Shown here: positions 1 through 10,000 of the stretch, piece after piece
Position numbering within the stretch: position 1 is the stretch's first letter
Layout of the letters: every line of letters starts with the position of its first letter
Source of the DNA: Paramacrobiotus metropolitanus
Lineage: Eukaryota > Tardigrada > Eutardigrada > Parachela > Macrobiotidae
DNA: 21,551 nucleotides
Reading direction: 5' to 3'
Assembly: GCF_019649055.1 (NCBI RefSeq)
Contig: NW_026570668.1
Span: 1 to 21,551 of the forward strand
Program-made: the position numbers and the translations under genes
The notes under the pieces: model-generated
Database searches by the model: none
What the model was told of the DNA's origin: nothing
What the model saw: the letters and a program-made list of their open reading frames with translations, nothing else

Positions 1-134
1 ACGGAACACATTTATTTAACCAGTGATCTTTGCCTGTAAAAATGAGTTTTTATCGTGAGAACTGCGATCCATCAGTCCAGTTGGATTCTCTTTTGTACTT
101 ACTGGTCGATGGCGTGAAAGGGGTTGTTTTGCAG

Positions 135-1372
135 GCTTCTCTCGAAGTGGGTTTGCAGGCGGGCAAAGTGGTCAATCCGGAGCGCGACGGATGCGTGCGA
201 AGGAACAAAAAAAGGAGTGCCCGGTGTGTCACCGTGTGGTATTCAAGGTATACGGGCATCTAAGGAAAGAACATCCAGGATATGCATCTGAGAATTTTAA
301 GCATGCTTGCGAAACCTGTGGAAGTCGGTTTCCGTCGGTGCGGTGCTTACACATCCATATTACGAAGGTATGATTATAACGGCTGCAGCAGTGCACTCCC
401 GAATTTAAACTGTTACAATCATTTTCTGTAATTATTCTGTTAGTTGGTTGTTTTTTGCCGTTACAGCAGTATTTTATAGGTGTGTGTCAAACGTTGTCCT
501 GATTTATAATACTTATATTATGACAGTATTTATCACACTGACGGATTCTTATAATACTAACAGAATCATCCAGCACCACCTCGAGCGGAATTACCCGCGG
601 AAGCGCGTCAAGCGGCCATCGATTACATGCAAAAAACAGGACGGCTGTCGTATTTTTGTGCCAGCTGCAGTAAGTATTTTCTGAAGAAATCTGTGTTGGA
701 CATCCATGAACTGTCGCACCGCGTACTGCGAGATCATCAAGGGCGTCCAGAACGAAGCTGTCCCGTTTGCGATTTCACGGGAGCCAGTTTCGCCGAATTG
801 GCGCTGCACACGGCGGAGCACGCGGTTAGCGCGAAGGCGAGAAAGCAGTGCCTGCTCTGCCCCGATCAAGTCTTGACTTTACCAACCCATTATAAAAGAA
901 TCATCCAGAGTACCGGGAAATTGTCGGTAGGAACGGGCAGTTTCAGTGTCCGAAGTGTGGAATGAAATGCCATTCGAAGCATCATCTGAACGAACATTTG
1001 CTGGTAAGGTCATAGACTATGGTTTAACGTGGTAAGTGCTGCGGTAGTCATCGAATTTACTGTGTTGCCAGTTGCAACATCAGTAATTGCAGATATCCGT
1101 TTTAATTTTCATGAACTCCGCGTTCGTCTTTTGTGCAAATTAATTTTTTCCGATTCGTGTTTTGTTTGCAGACACATGATAAAATGTATAACTGTCTGTT
1201 CTGCACTCAGCAGTTCGAGACTCCCATTGCGCTTGGTAAACACAACCTGACGCATCAGAAAGACGGCGCCTTTCCCTGTCCCAAGGAAATGCACGATTCG
1301 AAGACGGGAAACGCTGTTCTGTCGGGCGATACCTTCGAGGTCATGGGCGATGGGTCCCCGGAGGGAATCTGA
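135..1372 (+). CDS. PRDM-like C2H2 zinc-finger gene, copy 1 (3' part only)
   Basis: This is the 3' part of a multi-finger nuclear DNA-binding protein; its PR-domain exons lie left of the window. Three exons align with exons 6-8 of the two copies downstream: 135-367, 564-1003 and 1172-1372. Introns begin GTATGA and GTAAGG, end CAG, and are in phase 0. Exon 6 reads through finger 1 (KKECPVCH) into CETC, and its last zinc-binding His comes from the next exon. Exon 7 has CASC, CPVC and CLLC fingers. It is 440 nt, against 441 in copy 2, because a run of five A is four here (near 892), so the frame is lost at HYKK and a stop follows at 963-965. Exon 8 keeps one finger, then lacks the next few fingers found in copy 3 and ends early at 1370-1372. 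It is either a decaying copy, or a shortened gene with one sequence error. Family membership is firm; the coding state is not. Confidence 0.7.
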
Positions 1373-1884
1373 AAGATTACAAGGACTTAATAAGCGCAGC
1401 ATAATAAGGCCATCCGTTTCTGCTGTCGGCTGATAACTGTGTCTATATAATCATCTTTACTTTGATAAAAAAATTGGGACTTTTGTACCACTGATCTGAA
1501 TTAAATGCTTTAGCACAGCGTGTGCTGTATCATTTATTTAGGTGACTGCTATGCGCCCCGACAAACCGGGCGCATAGATTTTATTTTTTACCAGATGCAA
1601 TTTAACTACGACCACTGACCAGCTGCGGCAAATTTTTTGTTCGATACCTCTTTGTCATAACACGTACTCATCGTGCTGTTATATTAAGCACCTTTATGCG
1701 AATTTTGGCAACAGCTTCAACAATAGCATCTACAGTAATGAAGCATGATTCTATCGTTTAACAAGAATTCTTCATGCACTTACTTTCTGTTACAAAAAGA
1801 CTGAAATGAAAAAAATAATTTATCGAAGATGAATACGAGTACGAGTACAGAAGCTGCTTGCTTGCTAGTACTGATTGCTCCCAT
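1373..1884 (+). other. 3' flank of copy 1, homologous to the 3' flank of copy 2
   Basis: No gene is seen here. Segments around 1625-1810 match segments around 6265-6430 downstream of copy 2, including GGCAAATTTTTTG, TTTGGCAACAGC and TTACTTTCTG followed by TACAAAA. The duplicated unit therefore extended past the stop codon. The AATAAA present at the matching site after copy 2 is not preserved here. Confidence 0.6.
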
Positions 1885-1940
1885 CTTCGAGGTGGCAGTT
1901 CATCATGCATTTGCACAATCTTTGAGCTCGCAAACTGTCA
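1885..1940 (+). promoter_or_regulatory. Conserved upstream block of copy 2
   Basis: The motif CTTCGAGGTGGCAGT, then ATGCATTTGCA and CAAACTG, lies about 190-240 bp before the ATG at 2126. The same ordered motifs occur about 200-255 bp before the ATG of copy 3 (6821-6875), while the surrounding intergenic DNA is much less alike. This suggests a shared promoter or enhancer element inherited with the duplication. The bound factor is unknown; the ATGCAT/TTGCA core resembles a POU or homeodomain site, which is inference only. Confidence 0.45.
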
Positions 1941-2125
1941 AGAAACTGAAACTCACAAGTGACAAGATCACAAGAATTTAATTTTGTGTTAGTGTATAAA
2001 CTGACTCCACGAAATTTTTTTACTGGCTTTTCCCGCATTGGGAATAAGCAAGCAAATTATTGAATGCTGATAGTTTCGTTGTCAGTTTTATCTGGCTTAG
2101 CCAAATATTCCGCGTCTGCGCCATC

Positions 2126-5100
2126 ATGGAAGTCGACTGCTGTTTGCCTGGAACGGTCGATAGCGAATCGCTCGATCCGCGCCAGGATTCACAGTTGCCA
2201 GATCTCCCCAACCTGCTAACTGTGCCGCCGGGATCGTATGGCAGCGGGATACGTCACCGACAGGAACGGCTCTGTAGGTTGCTGCCAGTGCAGCAATTTG
2301 CTTCTGCAACCAGACGACTTGTGGTCCCTTGCAGTTTGCCGTGTGTGTCAGCAGTTTCTGGAGGAGCCGTGTTGGTTCCATGCCAAAAGCGTTCCCAACG
2401 AGAGCGTGGTTCCCTTCGCACTGGCCAGTCTGCATAAAATCTTGCACCTCGATGTTTGCGCTAATTCCTCCACAGGTTGGGTTGGTCCGTGCAATCGCAT
2501 ACTCGTTGTTACTCAATCAGTTAAATAAACTGATTCATGGTTTACTTTTCTCCACTGGCACTTCTTTTTTTCACATGCTGGTTTTCGCGTTACGTTTCTT
2601 ATTTCGTATTTTCTGTCTTTTTATTTCTTAATCGACTTGTCCGGCGTATTTCGTTAAAGTACTGCACTCCATTAGATTAAATAATTTATAATGGTGTTAT
2701 GTGCTGGTGTGCAATAAACTCGAATACAGTGTAAACCATAACAAAATGGTGGATATTTTGACAAATGGTAGATGGAGCAAAGTGAGACGCGCCATATGCA
2801 TTTCCCTATCTGTTTGCAGGGAAGAAAGTGGTAGCGAATGCTCGAATCCCGCCTCAGACCGTTTTTGGTCCCTTGGTGGCTCCCCTTACGGAGAAATACA
2901 GCGATACCTGTGTTTATGCATTTCGCAGCGCGGAAGACGGTCAGTTGCGTTTCTTCCAGCTGGACTCGGAGCTCTTCTCCAACTGGATGCGCTACGTGCG
3001 TTTCGCGGAGAATTTGGCGGAGGAGAATCTGGCCGTTTATCTCCGCGGATCGCAAATAGTCTTCGTCAGCGTTAGGAACATTCTGCCCGGCGAAGAACTC
3101 AAAGTCTGCTACTCTGCTAAATACGCCCAATTCATTGGACGCTCGGATGGGCAGAGTGGAAGAGCAGGAAATGAGAGTTTTTGTATGACAGGTCAGCGTG
3201 TTAAGTATTATTTAAAAATAAGCACCATCAAGATACCGGTAACGGTAATATCAAAAGGTTTTTCCTGTACTTAGCAAAGTAAATACTCAATACTCAATAA
3301 TTTTCTACGTTTTTAATTCTGGAAACGCGTAATTTTTGAACAGTGTTATCGTGTATTTGTTGTTATCGTATTAGTGAGTAGTGTTATCGTCTATGGTGAA
3401 AGTAGTATATTTACTCGTATATGGTGGTCTTTTATTTCGACAACAGCCAGTATACATAACAAAATGCCTGCGCCGATTTACACTAATAAAAATGATCGAA
3501 TTTAAACGTTAAAAAAACGTTTAAATTTTTACTCGTATATTCTTCTTTTATTAATGTCCTACCTGTTTGTGCGGTAGAATGACAAGTGCAATGTGCTATG
3601 CAATATACTGTAGTGCATCGCTTCATGGTTCTTGTGTCCGCCAGTATTTGGTTTGCAAATAATGCCTATTGTGTTTTGCAGCTCTGGAATTTGCCGAGCA
3701 CAGTGAGAACATCCTACCGCAAAATCCCCCTCAAACACCAAATAGCGCTGGTGATTGGGATAGCGATTCATCCAGGACGCTGCTGACTGAAAAGGACGGA
3801 AGTGCTCTTCCGGCTTTGCAAGCCTTTCCGTACGCACTGCTCATCACACCGCTAACTGTGCACAATGTTGACGAAGGGGACAGTGTTACACCGCCTTCGA
3901 AACGCAGATGTCCGGCAGATACAACCGCGACTGTGGCGTCTCCACTGGCAAGCCAGGAATCTGCAGATTTGCAGATGGACGACTATGGGAATGCGTCATC
4001 CTTGTCACTGACTGGTAGCGGGAGCTTGCCATCGGTGAAAACCAGGGTGATACGCGAAGATTCTCCCGAGATCGAGTACCATTCCATAGTGAAAACACCC
4101 AACGAATGGTGTAGCAAAGAAGAGCCGAAAGCGAGCACGGAAACGGTGCTGAGAAGAAGCACCCTCCGATCTGCCGCCAAGGAAGTCGTTCCGGTGATCG
4201 TGGATACGTGTGACGATAACGAAGGAGGGCTGACTGGGAGATTTCACGTGGAAACGGATTCGGACTGGTCACCGGAAAACGATGAAACGTGTGATGGAAA
4301 TGGTAAGCAGTGAGTCAGTAGTGTAGGTGATATTGTGGTAGTAAAAAGTATTGCTGATGCTGCAGACTCTGATGATGACGACTGTGATATGAACGCTGAA
4401 CAAAATTCTGGGCGGATTAAAGACCAAGCTACCAGGAAAGCGAAATCTGGGAGAATGGCGCCGTTTCGTTCAAATGGTCCGCCCGACGGTAATGGTGAAT
4501 AATGGGGTCAAACCGTACATAATTGCGATTTACTACGAATTATGGAAACAGATATCACTAGTAATTTTTGTCGACAAAGACGGACTTATATCGTGAGAGA
4601 TGCGACCAATGCAATCCAGTTGGCAGCTCTGGTCTGCCCATCGATGACGTGAAGCGATCGTTTTGCAGGTGGCTCTGGAAGTGGAGGTGGAGACGGCGTT
4701 ACAGGCGGGAGAGATGTGAATCCAGGGCGCCACGGAAGAGAGGGAAGCCACGAAAAGAAGAGTGCCCGGTGTGCCACCGTACTATCTACAGAATAAACGC
4801 CCATTTAAAGCAAAAACATCCGGAATATGCGTCCAAGAATTTGAAGCATGCGTGCGAAACGTGTGGAATGCGATATCAGTCGATGCACGTTTTACGCACC
4901 CATATGTCAACGGTATGACTAACCGGGTTTAGAAACCGAATTTAAACAAGTTTTTTGTTTCTTGTAGTTATCAGTTGGTTGTTTTATTTACCTTTTCTTA
5001 ATTTTCATACTGCGCCTTTTCAGTAGTATTTAGGAGTGTATCAAACGATATTATCCTCTTTCATATATGTTATTCACAGTACCATCCGACACCACGTGGA

Positions 5101-6147
5101 GCGGAGACAACCGCGGAAGCGCGTCAAGTGGCCATCGAATATATGCAGAAGACAGGATGGCTGTCGTATTTCTGTGCAAGCTGCAAAAAATATTTCCTGG
5201 ATAAATCGTTATTGGGTATCCATGGATTGTCCCACCGAGTCCGGGAAGAACATCAATGGCGGCCGGAGCGAAACTGTCCAGTTTGTGGTTTTACGGGATC
5301 CAGTTTCGCTGAATTGGCGGTACACACGGCGGATCACGCGGTTGATGTCCGGGGTAGGAAGCAGTGTCTTCTTTGTCCCGATCAGGTCTTTGTATTGTCG
5401 GTACATTATAAAAAGAATCACCCGGAGTACCGGGAAATTGTCTCCAAAGATTGGCAGTTTGAGTGCCAGCAGTGCGGGATTAAATGCCATTCAAAGCATC
5501 GTCTGGATGGACATTTGCGGGTACGGTCATTGATATGGTGGTGCAAGATGGTTTACATTGGTAAACTTTATTATAAGGTAAAGAGGAATTGTCGCATTTG
5601 CAACACCAGACCTGCAAGATTTATAATTTAGTGATCCATCCATGAAAATCGTGAATTAACTTCCGGATTTGTGTTTTATTGCAGACGCATGATAAGAGAT
5701 ATAGCTGCATTTATTGCGCTCGACACTCGACAGTTCGAGTCTCCCGTGGCACTTGGTCAGCACAACCTGACGCATCAGAAAGACGGCGCCTTCCCCTGCC
5801 CCTTGTGCCCGCGGACGTACCCTCTGTACAGGTCATTTCAGTCACATTATCACACCAACCACGTCGTCAGCAGCGTTTTTGTCTGCGAAATCTGCCAAGT
5901 CACCTACCGGAACAGAAATCGACTGAATGCGCACATGCAGATGCATATGAAAATACGCAGCCGTAAGACTGGCGGTTTGCTTGCACTGCAGGCGGACAAC
6001 GCTTCGGCGGATACCGTCGAGACGTTCTGCGATGGATCGACGAAGGAATCTGAAAGATCACAAGAAGGGCTCAATGAGCGCAATAATCAACCCGATTATG
6101 GATCTCCAGAGATGCTTGCAGACGATTTGCCTTTTTTAGACAGTTAA
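2126..6147 (+). CDS. PRDM-like PR/SET-domain C2H2 zinc-finger gene, copy 2
   Basis: Predicted nuclear regulator with a PR (SET-like) domain and DNA-binding fingers. Exons: 2126-2273, 2335-2475, 2820-3191, 3682-4302, 4366-4488, 4669-4912, 5080-5520, 5685-6147. Introns 1-5 are phase 1 and 6-7 phase 0; all are GT-AG. Exons 1-2 give a zinc knuckle (CRVC, then CWFH). Exon 3 holds the PR domain, about residues 100-202, with FGPL, NWMRYVR, EENLAVY and PGEELKV. Exon 4 is an acidic, Ser-rich linker with KRRC and DSDWSPEN. Exons 6-8 carry about nine fingers; introns cut two of them just before the last His. Two frame breaks occur: one base missing in exon 6 before finger 1 (likely a G run near 4743), and a 7-bp tandem duplication in exon 8 near 5705-5720. 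The knuckle plus PR order resembles PRDM4, without certainty. As read, translation would stop soon after finger 1 starts, leaving the PR domain and linker. Confidence 0.75.
2476..2819 (+). other. Intron 2 of copy 2
   Basis: AT-rich intron with donor GTTGGG and acceptor TGTTTGCAG. No gene or repeat is recognised inside it. It is phase 1 and corresponds in position and phase to the 551-bp intron 7445-7995 of copy 3, although the internal sequences hardly align. Confidence 0.6.
3192..3681 (+). other. Intron 3 of copy 2, with hairpin and direct repeats
   Basis: This 490-bp intron separates the PR-domain exon from the acidic-linker exon; donor GTCAGC, acceptor TGTTTTGCAG. It holds a perfect 12-bp inverted repeat (3499-3510 with 3516-3527) and 13-bp direct repeats TTTACTCGTATAT at 3410-3422 and 3528-3540. 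The matching intron of copy 3 (8368-8641) is only 274 bp and lacks both. Confidence 0.6.
3499..3527 (+). repeat. Perfect 12-bp inverted repeat
   Basis: AATTTAAACGTT, a five-A loop, then its exact reverse complement. It lies in an intron, so it could be the end or centre of a small mobile element rather than a functional RNA structure. A related stretch, AAATTTAAACATTAAAAAAAC, occurs near 6557. Confidence 0.75.
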
Positions 6148-6820
6148 AGGCTTCTTGGATATTTGTGTGAAATGAGGCGGGCCAGTTTGCTCAAACTCTT
6201 ACAGTTTTGCGCATGTCAAACTGTATTTATTTTGTCATGCATTTTATACTGTGAATACTGTCTTCCACAACCTTCGGCAAATTTTTTGCTGAACACTTTG
6301 CCGTAGCAGATATTTTTGAGTATGTTTGGCAACAGCGCATACAGCATAACTGTATCCTTTACCTTTACGTATGGTACTTCATTACCTACTTTCTGGTACA
6401 AAAGCTTGAATTGACCGAAATAAAAAATTGTAAATTTTTGAATGATAATAATTATATGATTACGAATATACATACATGTATTATCTTAATGATTTATTGG
6501 GCAATAGCCACCCGAATAATAATATTGCAAGCGCTGACACACTACTTCACAGTTAAAATTTAAACATTAAAAAAACAACCAAAATCTCTGTCCACTCTAG
6601 GGTTAAAAGGTACTGTAATGTGCTTAAAACAGCCGTAGCGTTTCCTTTAACAACAGGCTCAACAGCTAAATTAAACTCTGCTTGAGAATATTATCTTAAC
6701 TTTGGGATTAAGCTACACAACCGATACTACTCGTACAAATCATGCAAATGCAAAAAGTCAAAGATTTTTGCCTTACGCGGTTTAGGCAGTCAGCTGTTTA
6801 CGTGTGGATAGCATTCACAC
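6148..6820 (+). other. Intergenic region between copies 2 and 3
   Basis: No gene is seen. Segments at 6265-6430 match the 3' flank of copy 1. A candidate polyadenylation signal AATAAA lies at 6419-6424, about 270 bp after the copy 2 stop. The rest is AT-rich spacer. Confidence 0.5.
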
Positions 6821-6875
6821 CTTCGAGGTGGCAGTCGGCGTATGCATCTGCAAATGTTTCAATCTCACAAACTGC
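6821..6875 (+). promoter_or_regulatory. Conserved upstream block of copy 3
   Basis: CTTCGAGGTGGCAGT, then ATGCATCTGCA and CAAACTG, matches the block at 1885-1940 in order and spacing. It lies about 200-255 bp before the ATG at 7076. Conservation of short motifs inside diverged flanks suggests function, but no factor can be named. Confidence 0.45.
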
Positions 6876-7075
6876 AAAATTCCAAACAAACAAACATTTG
6901 TAAATTACCGTATGTTTGCGTTATGAGTTCCAGTTTTCTAAATCGGACTTGTTAGCTATTTCCCACGAAATGTTATAGATTTCGGTGACGTTTCGAGCGT
7001 TCGGGGAAGGTACGCGGTTGTCAAAAGAGTTATCGGCCGTTGTAGCCACATATTCCGTGCCTAATCTTGGAAGCG

Positions 7076-10000
7076 ATGGAACTCATCTTCTTTTTGCCTG
7101 GATCGGATAACGAATTGCTCATTCCAAGCCAGGATCCCCCGTTGCAGGATCTCCACAATCGGCTAATTTCATCGGAAGGATCGCATGACAGTTGGATACG
7201 CCATCGACAAGAACGGCTCTGTATGCTGCTGAAAACCTCGTCGCAGAATGTATGACGATTATCTGATGTTGTGACGAAGGGTTTCTTTGCATATTCCCTT
7301 TAGTTTGTGCTGCTTGCCAGCGATTCTCGGAGGAGCCCTGTTGGTTCCATGCCAAAAGCGTTTCCAACGAGAGCGTGGTTCCCTTCGCACTGGCCAGTCT
7401 GCCTAAAATCTTGCGGCTGGATGTTTGTCCTAATTCATCTACAGGTGGGTCCCGATTCTGTTCTCCAATGTTCTCTCCTCATAAAGTGCATTCCGCAGCA
7501 TTGTTATTGAACAAATTATATTTAAATCGAATAATTTGAGATTTCCTTTCTCTCCACCCTCACAAATTTATATCGCGTGTCAGTTTTATTTTCCGCCTTA
7601 CGTGTCTATTTCGCTCTTACCGATCTATCTGTACTTTATTAATACACTGTACAGTCTGTATTATACAATATTCAATTATGTTCAATTGTGTATAACATGA
7701 TATTGTACTTTTTTTCCTATTTTTCGCGCAGTTGTACTTTTAATATTTTTTTACTACAGACTTTACGTCCTTTTTGTGGTGTGTGCAGTAAATTTGGTAG
7801 TATAAATAAGTAAATAGAGTATTTAAATTTGTATCATTAAAGTTAGTTTTCAGCGCAAGCATTTTTGACGGGTATCGGGTTTTTCTGAATAAAATAAAAC
7901 TAAATGAATCAGGAAACATTTCCAGACATTTGGAGAACTGCTTGATGGATTAAGTGATGGTGGGCGTGCAATGTGCAACACCACGTCTTTTGCAGGAAAG
8001 AAAGTGGTAGCGAATGCTCGCATCCCGCCTCATACCGTTTTCGGTCCCTTGGTGGCTCCGCTGGCCGAGAAATACAGCGATACCTGCGTTTATGCATTTC
8101 CCAGCCCGGACGACGGCCAGCTGCGTTTCTTCCAGCTGGACTCGGAGCTCTTCTCCAACTGGATGCGCTACGTGCGTTTCGCGGAGAATCTGGCGGAGGA
8201 GAATCTGGCCGTCTATCTACGCGCATCGCAAATAGTCTTCGTCAGCTTAAGGACCATTCTGCCCGGCGAAGAACTGAAAGTCTGCCTTTCCGTAAAGTAT
8301 GCCGCAATAATTGAACGCGCGAATACGCTGAGCTGGAGACTCGAAACCGAAAGGTGTTGTGTGACAGGTTAGTGTGTTAAATACTGGCGAATTAATTACC
8401 AGTGTACTAATTTTTTAGCGTTGAAATTTAATTAGTATGTGTCACTATGTGGTAGTGTACCATCGCTGGGAGACTTTTCAATACTTTGATGCATTCATAA
8501 TGTTATGCACGATGCGAGTGTTTGAAAACATATATTCTTTATTTCTGTTCTAGTAGTATTGCATGTTTACATGTACGGTGTACTTAACATCACAGAGTAC
8601 CAGCAAATATGTTTTATGAATAAAGTCTATCGTATTTGCAGCTATCGGGTCTGCCAAGCACACTGAGCATCCTCCACCTCTGGATCCACCTAAAACGCCA
8701 CTGGAACCTTGTTCGAACATTATCCCTGCTGACTGGGATAGCGATTCATTACAGGCTCCTATTATGACTGGAAATAACGAGAGCAGTCTTCCGAATTTTC
8801 AAAACTCTCCCCACACACTGCCCAGCAGAGCATTAGCTGCGCATATCCCGGATAGAGATGACAGCGTTCGACAACCGGTCAAAAGAAGATGCCTGGCAGA
8901 TATATCCGCCACTGCGCTTTCCCTTCTTCTACCCAGGAATCCGCAGATTTGCGAATGGACGACGATGTGAATGCGCCACCTTCGCCGCCGGCTATTAACG
9001 GGAGCGTACCACCGGTTAAGGCAAATACGCTGCGCGAAGATTCTCCTGAGATCGAGTACCATCCCACTTTGAAAAAAGCCGAGTTGACCAGTGACAGTTG
9101 CCGCAAAGAGCCGATAATAAGCGCGGAGACGGTTTCGAGAAAAAGCACTCTCCGGTCAGGGGTCAAAGCAGTCCTTCCACCTGTGGAAACGCTCGCTATG
9201 CCACCTGTTGATACGTGTAGCGACAAAGCAGTGTTTACGGGGAGATATTATATGGATGTTGAAAGCGATTCGGATTGGTCACCGGAAAACGGTGAAATGT
9301 CAGATGAAAATGGTAAGCTAACGTTGTCGTGTATGCAGTCAGTGTTATGGCAGTGAAAATTTGCTTTTCATTCTGCAGAATCTGATGAAGATGGCTGTGA
9401 TATGGATGCCGAACAAAAATCTGGGCGGATTACTAACGCAATCACCAAGAAAGCGAAGGCATCGCGAATGGCGCGGTCTCAATCAAATGAAGCGCCAAGC
9501 GGAAATGGTAAGTGATGCTGTTCTAAATGACTGTGTGTTAAAATGCGCCTTACCGAAACAGATAAATTGCTAGTAATTTGATTCATTATTTTTTTGGATT
9601 TAGCCAGATTTTTTTATGAGCTGCGATCACTTTCGTGGATCGCTCTCTGTTACTTTGCGATGACCGGGAATTTGATTTTACAGCCGACTTTGAACCCTCG
9701 CAAACAGCAGACAGAGCGTCAGACGGGCAGGACTCTGTATCCAAGGGAAAACCTAAGAGACAAAGGAACAAAAAGATGAGTGCCCGGTGTGCCACCGTGT
9801 ATTGTGCAGATTAGTCGCACATTTAAACCAAGAACATCCAGAATATGCATCCGCTAATTTGAAGCATGCTTGCGGAACGTGTGGAATGCGGTATCAGTCG
9901 ATGCAAGTTTTACGCATCCATATGACAACGGTATGAGTACTATGGTTGCAGCAGTACACAACCAAATTTAACTGTTTTTATTTAGTTATTTGTTTGTTGG

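Noticed and set aside
2274-2334. Frameshift between the N-terminus and zinc knuckle of copy 2
   Set aside because: A 61-bp phase 1 intron (GTAGGT to TTGCAG) explains it. Copy 3 has an intron at the same codon (7221-7303), and both join to give RLFC.
4669-4912. Alternative acceptor in copy 2 exon 6 that would restore frame without an indel
   Set aside because: The AG sites that would give the right phase lack a pyrimidine tract; the acceptor TTTTGCAG at 4661-4668 is strong and matches copy 1 and copy 3 in position.
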